Part shown: piece after piece, positions 17,711 through 24,725 of the stretch
Layout: each line of letters begins with the position of its first letter
Numbering within the stretch: position 1 is the first letter of the stretch
Source: Pedosphaera sp.
GTDB taxonomy: Bacteria; Verrucomicrobiota; Verrucomicrobiia; Limisphaerales; JADLHS01
Assembly (NCBI GenBank): GCA_009695195.1
Contig: SIBJ01000001.1
Span: forward strand, 117,581-181,580
Direction: 5' to 3'
DNA length: 64,000 bases
Translations under genes and position numbers: made by a program
Notes under the pieces: generated by a model
What the model was told of the DNA's origin: nothing
Seen by the model: the letters and a program-made list of their open reading frames with translations, nothing else
Database searches by the model: none

Positions 17711-17768
17711 ACGTAACGACAATCATTCCCGACGGCGGCTGGCTCCCGAAAGCCGCTGCGCCGCGAAA

Positions 17769-17950
17769 CTACTTCGCCTTTTCGACGATGAGCATTTCGA
17801 TTGGCTCGCGGCTCGCCACGAGTTCGAGGCCGAGTTGGTCGAGTAATTTCTTTTTCAAGCCTTCTGGATCATCGCGGTTTTGAAACCACCACTGCTCGTC
17901 CCATTGAATGGCAAAGTCATATTTTTCTGCCAAACCGGTTCGGTCAAGAT
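17769..17950 (-). pseudogene. Out-of-frame C-terminal tail of the TIGR03435-like domain
   Basis: In the frame offset by one from the sigma-fusion gene, this segment reads LDRTGLAEKYDFAIQWDE and ends with LVASREPIEMLIVEKAK, the expected C-terminal end of TIGR03435-type domains. The main frame instead ends with an unrelated tail. A single missing base near 17945 (TTGAC where TTGGAC would restore frame) explains both. It may be real decay or a sequencing error. Confidence 0.75.
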
Positions 17951-19243
17951 GGGCATCTGAAAGAACCCTTCGAGATATGTGTCCAGCGTTGAGAGCGGAC
18001 AAGCATACCAAGTGAGTGTGTCTGTGCCCGCACTCATATCCGCTGTCCGATTTACGGTTGGAGGTTTTATTCCGTGAGCGCCAGTCTTTCCAGTCTTCAG
18101 AATCAAAACATTGGTTTCCCGCAACTCACGTTTCACGACCACGCCGAATGTTTTATTGATTTCCTGTTGTAACGCCTCAACTGAACCGCGAGTGAGGTTT
18201 GCCATGTAATCATATCCGCGAGCATCTGAAATATCGTCTGGTATGATCATCCAAGGTTGATTCTTTCCATACGCATTTCTTACGAGCCATGAAAACGGTG
18301 CGTTTCGTCCCATCAGTTTGCCGTTGTCATTTCGCATCAGTTGATTGCCCGCATGAGAATCTTTCGCAGGTTCAATCCAGACTTGAGGCGGCCATGTGTC
18401 CAGCTTGGCCTTTTCCTCACGGCCAATGCCTTTAACTCGCCAAGAATACATCCGATACTTTTGAATTTCTTTGATAGCAACCGTGGTGACTCCGCCCGCG
18501 AGCAACACAACTACACTCGCCACGATTGCCGTCTTCACTTTTGTCCAAGCCATAAGTTTCAATGCTCCTTTGATGAGGGTTAAAGTTGAACCGCTGACTA
18601 CCGCACCTTTCGCCGCCGTGACCGTCACCGCCAGACCCACCGCCGCGGCTTGCACGGAGTTCGCCGCCATCGTCCCGGCCAGCGCCGCCGCCGAGAGGGT
18701 CACGCCGCGCTTGGTGAAAAACTTCCGCAGCTTCTCCAGCCCGCGCGTGACGCGTTTGCGCGCGGCGTCCTCGTTCAACGCCAGCGTCGCGCCGACTTCG
18801 GCGAGGGTTTGCCCCTCGAAATAGCGGAGCAGCACCGCGCGCCGGTCGGTTTCGTTGAGCTTCGTCAGCGCTTCATCCAGCAGCGGCGCGATGTGCAGCC
18901 ACGCGGCTTCGTCCGGGGTTTCAGAGATTAAAGATTCCATGTGAGCTTCTGTTTCGCGGCGTTTGCGTCGGGCGGCGGCGCGCAGTTCCGCCGACGCGGC
19001 GTAGCGCGTGGTCTTGAACAGCCAGCCGATGAGGAACGTGCCGTCGGGCAGGCGCGCGGCCTTGCGGGCGAGGATGATGAAGACGGCCTGCGTGATTTCC
19101 TGCGCGAGCTGCGGGTCGCCCACCTGCCGCAACGCGGCGGAATGGACGAGGTTGATGTGCCGCGCGACGAGGGTCTCGAAGGCCGCCTCGGAATTGCGCG
19201 TGGCAAATTCCCGCACCAGCGCCATGTCATCGGGCTTCAACAT
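17855..19243 (-). CDS. ECF sigma-70 factor fused to a membrane segment and TIGR03435-like domain (3' frameshift)
   Basis: 462 aa. Residues about 10-90 are sigma-70 region 2 (VGDPQLAQEITQAVFIILAR); about 115-170 are region 4 with the HTH QTLAEVGATLALNEDAARK. Then come Ala-rich hydrophobic segments (including a transmembrane helix around VKTAIVASVVVLLAGGV) and an extracytoplasmic TIGR03435-like domain. The architecture suggests a sigma factor tethered to its own sensor. The last 30 residues are out of frame; the true tail continues in the next frame down to 17769. GC content drops visibly in the C-terminal half. Confidence 0.82.
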   Translation of the reverse strand: MLKPDDMALVREFATRNSEAAFETLVARHINLVHSAALRQVGDPQLAQEITQAVFIILARKAARLPDGTFLIGWLFKTTRYAASAELRAAARRKRRETEAHMESLISETPDEAAWLHIAPLLDEALTKLNETDRRAVLLRYFEGQTLAEVGATLALNEDAARKRVTRGLEKLRKFFTKRGVTLSAAALAGTMAANSVQAAAVGLAVTVTAAKGAVVSGSTLTLIKGALKLMAWTKVKTAIVASVVVLLAGGVTTVAIKEIQKYRMYSWRVKGIGREEKAKLDTWPPQVWIEPAKDSHAGNQLMRNDNGKLMGRNAPFSWLVRNAYGKNQPWMIIPDDISDARGYDYMANLTRGSVEALQQEINKTFGVVVKRELRETNVLILKTGKTGAHGIKPPTVNRTADMSAGTDTLTWYACPLSTLDTYLEGFFQMPILTEPVWQKNMTLPFNGTSSGGFKTAMIQKA

Positions 19244-19288
19244 CCACCTACTAATGCCCGCTCAAACGGAAAGCGGACAACTATTTTT

Positions 19289-19400
19289 GCGGAGCGCGAC
19301 CGGTCCCCGGTCGCAGCAGCCCCGAACGCGGATGAGTGAGCGTTTTTTTGGCCGATTCCAAATCTCGACGCGCTGCGACCGGGGACCGGTCGCGCTCCGC
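19289..19400. repeat. Double-hairpin palindrome, family B
   Basis: Arms 19289-19320 and 19370-19400 share a perfect complement of about 29 bp. Each arm folds on itself through GCGACCGGTCCCCGGTCGC. It sits upstream of the amidase gene. Confidence 0.8.
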
Positions 19401-19460
19401 GATCAACTGCCGCTTGACCCACGGCTCGATTGCCGGGCACATTGGTTTCCCAAACCAGTT

Positions 19461-20537
19461 ATGCGCCACCAAAAAGATTCCCGTCGCTTCGCCCTCGCCG
19501 CCTTTGCCGCCGGTTCGCTGTTCCTCGCCGGTTGCGCCACGCCGCCGCCGCGCCTCGGCTCGTTCGTGCCGCGCACGGGCGATGAAATTGTCGTCGCCGG
19601 CCGATACGTCCACACCGGCACGCCGGTGGTGTTGTGGACCGACCCGGGCGGTTACGATGCCTACCGCGTGGAACGCCGTTTCGCGCCGCTGGACAAGGCC
19701 GACTGGAAAACCTCGCACGAAGAAGTCAAAGACCTCGACACGCCCAACCGCTTCAACATGCGCAAGGCCGGTCTGACGACGAATGAAGTCGAGCGCTTTC
19801 GCGGCGGCGGCTGGGAATTGCCCGCGCTCCAACGCGTCGTGGACCAGTTTGTCATCCACTTCGACGTTTGCGGCACGAGCCGGCAATGTTTCAACGTCCT
19901 CCACGATCACCGCAACCTCAGCGTCCACTTCATGCTCGATCTCGACGGCACGCTTTACCAGACACTCGACCTCAAGGAACGCGCGTGGCAGGCGACCATC
20001 GCGAACAGCCGCTCCGTGGGCATCGAGATCGCCAACATGGGCGGTTACAGTCACAAGGAAGACAGCCCGCTGGAAAAATGGTATGCGAAGGACCCCGACG
20101 GCAAAGCGCGCATCACCATCCCCGAACGCCTGGGCGATGGCGGCATCCGCACGCCGAATTTCGTAGGCCGCCCCGCGCGCAATGAACCTGTGGTTGGCGA
20201 AATCCAGGGCCGCAAGCTGACGCAATACGATTACACGCCGCAGCAATACGAAGCCCTCGCCCACCTCACCGCCACGCTCTGCAAGGTTTTTCCCAAGATC
20301 AAGTGCGATTACCCGCGCGATGAGCACGGCAAGCTCATTCCGCGCAAGCTCGACGACGACGCGCTGGAAAAATATGAGGGCGTCCTCGGTCATTATCACA
20401 TCCAGACCAACAAAGTTGACCCCGGCCCGGCGCTGGATTGGGACAAATTGCTCGGCCACGCCCGCGAATTGATGGATGAGAACGGGGGCGACGGCCCCCG
20501 CTCGACCAGCGTCAGCCATCGCCGGATGCGCAACTGA
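19461..20537 (+). CDS. N-acetylmuramoyl-L-alanine amidase (Amidase_2/PGRP-type), lipoprotein
   Basis: 358 aa. The start MRHQKDSRRFALAAFAAG leads to a lipobox (LFLAGC), so the protein is probably lipid-anchored. The amidase_2 core is visible: QFVIHFDVCG (first zinc His), NLSVHFMLDLDGTLYQTLDL, and SRSVGIEIANMGGY; a late HYHIQTNKVDPGPALDWDKL supplies the second zinc His and the usual C-terminal motif. It cleaves the amide bond between muramic acid and stem peptide in cell-wall recycling or remodelling. Upstream in-frame codons belong to a palindrome. Confidence 0.9.
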   Translation: MRHQKDSRRFALAAFAAGSLFLAGCATPPPRLGSFVPRTGDEIVVAGRYVHTGTPVVLWTDPGGYDAYRVERRFAPLDKADWKTSHEEVKDLDTPNRFNMRKAGLTTNEVERFRGGGWELPALQRVVDQFVIHFDVCGTSRQCFNVLHDHRNLSVHFMLDLDGTLYQTLDLKERAWQATIANSRSVGIEIANMGGYSHKEDSPLEKWYAKDPDGKARITIPERLGDGGIRTPNFVGRPARNEPVVGEIQGRKLTQYDYTPQQYEALAHLTATLCKVFPKIKCDYPRDEHGKLIPRKLDDDALEKYEGVLGHYHIQTNKVDPGPALDWDKLLGHARELMDENGGDGPRSTSVSHRRMRN

Positions 20538-20576
20538 TGCGGGGAAATTTTCACCCAAACCGAGCCAAATTACCCC

Positions 20577-20605
20577 TTGCGCAGCGGATACCAGTTGCCT
20601 ATAGT
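20577..20605 (+). promoter_or_regulatory. Promoter of rpmI-rplT
   Basis: TTGCGC at 20577-20582, 17-bp spacer, TATAGT at 20600-20605. Expected start near 20612, giving a short 5' leader of about 25 nt before rpmI. A good match to the sigma-70 consensus. Confidence 0.65.
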
Positions 20606-20635
20606 GCGCGCTCTTTTCGTAAGAAAGTTAAATTT

Positions 20636-20845
20636 ATGCGACGTCCCAAGGGAATTAAAACAAAGAAATCGGTGGCCAAGCGTTTCAAGATCACGGCGCG
20701 CGGCAAAGTCCTGCGCTCCAGCGCGGGCCGCCGCCACCTGTGTCAGGGCAAAAGCCCCAAACGCCGGCGCAGCTTGCGCGGCTCGAAACTCGTCCACGCG
20801 ACCGACGTGTACCGCATCATCCAGAACCTCCCGTTCAGCCACTGA
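20636..20845 (+). CDS. rpmI: 50S ribosomal protein L35
   Basis: 69 aa, very basic. The core KTKKSVAKRFKITARGKVLR is characteristic of L35. The N-terminus MRRPKGIKTKK is slightly longer than the common MPKMKTKK. Start chosen at this ATG, about 25 nt after the expected transcription start. rplT follows; infC, the usual upstream partner, is absent. Confidence 0.95.
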   Translation: MRRPKGIKTKKSVAKRFKITARGKVLRSSAGRRHLCQGKSPKRRRSLRGSKLVHATDVYRIIQNLPFSH

Positions 20846-20852
20846 TGCGGCC

Positions 20853-20880
20853 CTCAACTCTCAACTTCCAACTCTCAACT
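20853..20880. repeat. Heptamer array between rpmI and rplT
   Basis: CTCAACT, CTCAACT, TCCAACT, CTCAACT: four words filling the gap immediately before the rplT start, including its ribosome-binding region. Confidence 0.75.
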
Positions 20881-20884
20881 TAAG

Positions 20885-21268
20885 ATGCGCGTCACCAATT
20901 CACCCGCCTCCCGCAAACGCCGCAACCGCATGTTGCAAGCGGCGAAAGGTTTTCGCCTCAAACGCTCCAAGCTTTACCGCTACGCCTCCGACGCCGTGGA
21001 CCACGGCCGGCAATACGCCTATCGCGACCGCCGTGTGAAGAAGCGCACGTTTCGTTATCTCTGGCAGATCCGCATCAACGCCGCCGCCCGCGCCGCCGGT
21101 CTTACCTACAGCCGTTTCATCGAGGGCTTGAAGGCCGCGAAGTGCGAACTCGACCGCAAGGTCATCGCCGACCTCGCCGCGACCGACGCGGCCGCGTTCA
21201 CCGAACTGGTCAACCTCGCCAAGAACGCGCTCAAGGCCAAGCCCGCTGCGACCCTGGCCAAGGCGTAA
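20885..21268 (+). CDS. rplT: 50S ribosomal protein L20
   Basis: 127 aa. Signature residues RKRRNRMLQAAKGFR and YAYRDRRVKKRTFRYLWQIRINAAAR are those of L20, which binds 23S rRNA early in 50S assembly. The family start is usually MARVKR; here it is MRVTNSPASRKRRN. Co-transcribed with rpmI and probably ended by the terminator at 21293. Confidence 0.96.
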   Translation: MRVTNSPASRKRRNRMLQAAKGFRLKRSKLYRYASDAVDHGRQYAYRDRRVKKRTFRYLWQIRINAAARAAGLTYSRFIEGLKAAKCELDRKVIADLAATDAAAFTELVNLAKNALKAKPAATLAKA

Positions 21269-21271
21269 AAG

Positions 21272-21292
21272 TTTTCAGTCTTCAGTTTTCAG
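21272..21292. repeat. Heptamer array after rplT
   Basis: TTTTCAG, TCTTCAG, TTTTCAG, immediately before the rplT terminator. Confidence 0.6.
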
Positions 21293-21325
21293 ACGGGCGG
21301 CCAGCAATGGCCGTTCGTTTTTCTT
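21293..21325 (+). terminator. Intrinsic terminator after rplT
   Basis: ACGGGCGGCCA pairs (with two G-U wobbles) with TGGCCGTTCGT around a GCAA tetraloop, followed by TTTTTCTTT. A strong candidate that separates rpmI-rplT from pheS, or attenuates entry into pheS. Confidence 0.75.
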
Positions 21326-21366
21326 TGTGCTCTTTGCGTTCTCTCCGGTTAAACTCTTGAAAATTT

Positions 21367-22416
21367 ATGGCTGGATTACTCGACGACATCGAACCGCTCA
21401 AACAAACCGCGCTCGCCGAACTCAAGGCCGCTCCCGACCTCGCCGCGCTCGAACAAACCAAGGGCGCGTGGACCGGCCCGCACGGCAAGTTCACCGCGCT
21501 GATGAAACAACTCGGCACGCTCTCGAAGGAAGAAAAACCCGCCGCCGGCAAACTCATCAATGCCGCCAAAGTTGAGTTGGAAGCCGCGCTCACCTCGCGC
21601 CGTGAAGAACTGGAACTCGCCGCCGCGCTGCCGAAAGAGCCGACTGATTTCACTTTGCCCGGACGCCGCCGTACGCTCGGCAAGTTGCATCCACTCACGC
21701 AAGCCACCGAGGACATCGTCCGCGCCTTCCGCAAGATCGGATTCGCCGTCGCCGACGGGCCGGAGATCGAGGACGAGTATCATTGCTTCGACGCCCTCAA
21801 TACCCCCGCCGACCATCCAGCGCGCGACGCGCAGGACACATTCTATCTCGCTGGCAACGATGCAAATTCAGATTCACGCAACACGCAACACGCAACACGC
21901 GACTCCCGCCTGCTCCGCACACACACAAGCTCAGTTCAGATTCGCGTAATGAAGAGCCAGCCCCCGCCAATCCGCATCATCGTGCCGGGCCGCGTCTATC
22001 GCCGCGACAACGCCGACGCCACGCACAACCCGACCTTCCATCAGATCGAGGGCCTTTACGTGGACAAAGGCGTGACCGTCGGCGACCTCAAGGGCACGGT
22101 GGAATTTGTTTTCAAGGAACTCATGGGCGACGACGTGAAAATCCGTTTCCGTCCGCACTACTTCAGTTACACCGAGCCGAGCTACGAGATTGATTTCACC
22201 AACGCGCTCGTGAAGAAGATGGGCAAGGACTGGCTGGAGATCGCCGGTTGCGGCATGGTGCATCCGCAGGTCTTCGAGAACGTCGGCTACGATCCCGAAG
22301 TCTGGACCGGCTGGGCGTTCGGCTTCGGCATTGAACGCATCGCCATGCTCCGCTACGGCATCAACGACATCCGCCTCCTCTACGAAAACGACGAGCGGTT
22401 CTTGAAACAATTTTAA
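21367..22416 (+). CDS. pheS: Phenylalanine--tRNA ligase alpha subunit
   Basis: 349 aa. N-terminal coiled-coil, then the class II catalytic core: motif 2 in GRVYRRDNADATHNPTFHQ and motif 3 in GFGIERIAMLRYGINDIR. It charges tRNA-Phe as alpha2beta2 with PheT. Between DTFYL and LLRTHTSSVQIR, where homologues have a short loop, this protein carries about 16 extra residues (NDANSDSRNTQHATRDSR) encoded by a 7-bp repeat. pheT, normally next, is absent; a low-GC gene of unknown function follows 11 bp later. Confidence 0.95.
   Translation: MAGLLDDIEPLKQTALAELKAAPDLAALEQTKGAWTGPHGKFTALMKQLGTLSKEEKPAAGKLINAAKVELEAALTSRREELELAAALPKEPTDFTLPGRRRTLGKLHPLTQATEDIVRAFRKIGFAVADGPEIEDEYHCFDALNTPADHPARDAQDTFYLAGNDANSDSRNTQHATRDSRLLRTHTSSVQIRVMKSQPPPIRIIVPGRVYRRDNADATHNPTFHQIEGLYVDKGVTVGDLKGTVEFVFKELMGDDVKIRFRPHYFSYTEPSYEIDFTNALVKKMGKDWLEIAGCGMVHPQVFENVGYDPEVWTGWAFGFGIERIAMLRYGINDIRLLYENDERFLKQF
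21875..21902. repeat. Heptamer array inside pheS
   Basis: CACGCAA three times plus CACGCGA, in frame within pheS. A gain or loss of one unit would shift the reading frame of an essential gene. Confidence 0.85.
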
Positions 22417-22427
22417 CGGAAGCCGCC

Positions 22428-23417
22428 ATGGCACGAACAGAAACTCAACTTGTTGAATTCCTCAGTCGTAATATTATCGCGGGGTTAAAAGAGTTGCTCG
22501 AAACAAAACACCTTTACCAAAGTGTTACGATTCCAACACAGGATTTGGACGAGATAATTCGTACAGGAGTCGAGGAACACAAAAAGGAAGTCCGCCTAGC
22601 CGGCCCGACCACCAACTATTCCAATCCTGAGGAAGCGGGACAAACACTATCGGAACTGCTACACAAGAATGTCACCCGGCTTTTAGCTTCACATTGGGAT
22701 TTTGATTCTGAAACCAATTCATATCCGGGGGCGCGGCCAGTAAGCACGGGATACAATCAGGGCCTGCCTCCTCTTCAAATGCCATCAGTAAGGGTTTCGT
22801 GTGATAATGCGCTGTGCAAAGGATCGGCGCAGCCTCATAACTCAGGGTATATCGGTCTGCGAGAGGGACTCGGGGTGTATAGCGTCGATAACAATGGCCC
22901 TGCTCTTCAGATATTCTCTTTTCCGTTTCAGTGCCAGAATTGTAAAGGTGAACCGTTGATTTTTTTGGTTAAACGTGATGGCCAAAAACTTACATTGGTG
23001 GGAAGAAGCCGAATAACAGAAGTCTCGGTTCCACATTTTATTCCTGACGCCCAACAAAAGTTCTATCGAAACGCCATCATAGCAGACCAAACCAGCTTCA
23101 CACTCGCCGCGGCCTTGTACCTGCGCACTGTGGTCGAGCAACATTTTTACCAGACAGTTCCAGCAGCTGAGATTCAATCGATCAGAGGAATTCCAACGGG
23201 CGACGAGTTAGCTGACCTCTATGCAAAGACGTTGCCGAAGAATTTCCCAGAGAGTTTTCCATCGTTGAAGAAAGCTTACAGTGATTTGAGTGCGATTGTT
23301 CATTCCGGAAAAGAGAACGATCAATCAAAAAAATCCTTCACCCTAATCCGAGCGGCGGTTGACGGGCACTTTAAGGCCGTTCAACTCTTCAAGGAAATGC
23401 CGACATACCCGTCATGA
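22428..23417 (+). CDS. Unknown protein with Cys pairs and HEPN/DUF4145-like C-terminus
   Basis: 329 aa, not recognised. An N-terminal helical part (about 1-90), a middle beta region with a CDNALC pair and a CQNC pair that could bind zinc, and a C-terminal helical part with LYLRTVVEQHF and the phrase YSDLSAIVHSGKEN, which resembles DUF4145/HEPN-type domains. No signal peptide or membrane span. The DNA is visibly AT-richer than its neighbours, suggesting recent acquisition. It lies 11 bp after pheS, and its stop overlaps the next start (ATGA). Confidence 0.65.
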   Translation: MARTETQLVEFLSRNIIAGLKELLETKHLYQSVTIPTQDLDEIIRTGVEEHKKEVRLAGPTTNYSNPEEAGQTLSELLHKNVTRLLASHWDFDSETNSYPGARPVSTGYNQGLPPLQMPSVRVSCDNALCKGSAQPHNSGYIGLREGLGVYSVDNNGPALQIFSFPFQCQNCKGEPLIFLVKRDGQKLTLVGRSRITEVSVPHFIPDAQQKFYRNAIIADQTSFTLAAALYLRTVVEQHFYQTVPAAEIQSIRGIPTGDELADLYAKTLPKNFPESFPSLKKAYSDLSAIVHSGKENDQSKKSFTLIRAAVDGHFKAVQLFKEMPTYPS

Positions 23418-24724
23418 AAAGCTCCATTCAGTTTTCGCGCAGAAGTTTTATTCGAAAGTCTGGCGCGGCAATTTCTTTGGCGGCGCTCGCTCCCCAGGTT
23501 GTTCCTTCCTCCGTCCTCGGCATGGGTGGCAAGACCTCGCCCAACAACCGCACCACCGTCGGCTTCATCGGCACGGGCGATCATGGCGTTGGGTGGAATC
23601 TCGGGCCGTATCTCCGGCACAAGGACGCGCAGGTCATCGCGGCGTGCGATGTGGACAGCAACCACCTCTTTCGCGCGTCGGAGACGATCAACGATCATTA
23701 CAAGAACGAGGATTGTTTCACGACGAAAGATTTCCGCGAGGTCCTAGCGCGCAAGGACATTGACGCGGTCATGATTTCCACGCCGGACCACTGGCACACG
23801 CTCATCAGCATCATGGCCGTGCAAGCGGGCAAGGACGTGCAATGTGAAAAGCCCACGCTCACGATTGACGAGGGCAAGCAGCTCATCAAAGCCGTGCGCA
23901 AACACAAAAAAGTTTTTCAGACGAGCACCGAGGATCGTTCGATCCCGGTCTATCACCGCATGGCGGAACTGGTTCGCAACGGCCGCCTCGGCAAGCTCCA
24001 GCGCATCGAGGTGATCTTGCCGCATCGCCCGGACAAGCAGGGCGACCCGACGCCGATGCCCGTGCCGCCGGAACTGGATTACGAGATGTGGCTCGGCCCC
24101 GCGCCGTTCGCGCCCTACACGCGCGACCGCGTGCATTACAACTTCCGTTGGCTTCAGGATTACTCCGGCGGCGTGATAGCGGACTGGGGCGCGCACCTGT
24201 TCGACACCGCGCAATGGGCGAACAACACCGAGCGCAGCGGACCGGTTGAAGTGGAAGGCACGGGCACGTATTGGACGGGCGGACTCTACGACGCGATCAA
24301 GGATTACGACGTAACGTTTCACTACGCGAACGGCGTGGTGATGACTTGCAAGCCCGGCACGCCGAGCATCAAGTTCATCGGCAGCCAAGGTTGGTTGGGA
24401 AACTCCGGTTGGCGAGGGGAGGTTCAGGCGAGTTCGCCGGAGATTCTGAATTCAACAATCGGTGAACGTGAAATCCATCTCTACACGAATGCGGAAGGCG
24501 AGCACGACGACTTCCTGAAATGCGTTCGCAGCCGCAAAGACCCTTACTTCCCGGTGGACATCGGCCATCGCGTTTCCACGGTCTGTCACCTCGCAACCAT
24601 CGCGATCAAACTCGGCCGCAAGCTGAAGTGGGATCCCAAGCGCGAACGTTTCGTCGGCGACGAAGAAGCGAACAAAATGCGCGACCGCCCGCGCCGTGAC
24701 CCGTGGCAGTTGCCAAAAATCTAA
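23414..24724 (+). CDS. Tat-exported Gfo/Idh/MocA family oxidoreductase
   Basis: 436 aa. Twin-arginine signal FSRRSFIRKSGAAISLAALAP, then Rossmann motif VGFIGTGDHGVGWN (about 49-62) and the EKPTLTIDEGKQLI catalytic region; RRDPWQLPK closes the chain. Exported members of this family are abundant in Planctomycetes and Verrucomicrobia and are thought to oxidise sugars in the periplasm. The DUF4838 gene begins 2 bp after its stop, indicating a polysaccharide-degradation pair. Confidence 0.92.
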   Translation: MKSSIQFSRRSFIRKSGAAISLAALAPQVVPSSVLGMGGKTSPNNRTTVGFIGTGDHGVGWNLGPYLRHKDAQVIAACDVDSNHLFRASETINDHYKNEDCFTTKDFREVLARKDIDAVMISTPDHWHTLISIMAVQAGKDVQCEKPTLTIDEGKQLIKAVRKHKKVFQTSTEDRSIPVYHRMAELVRNGRLGKLQRIEVILPHRPDKQGDPTPMPVPPELDYEMWLGPAPFAPYTRDRVHYNFRWLQDYSGGVIADWGAHLFDTAQWANNTERSGPVEVEGTGTYWTGGLYDAIKDYDVTFHYANGVVMTCKPGTPSIKFIGSQGWLGNSGWRGEVQASSPEILNSTIGEREIHLYTNAEGEHDDFLKCVRSRKDPYFPVDIGHRVSTVCHLATIAIKLGRKLKWDPKRERFVGDEEANKMRDRPRRDPWQLPKI

Positions 24725-24725
24725 A

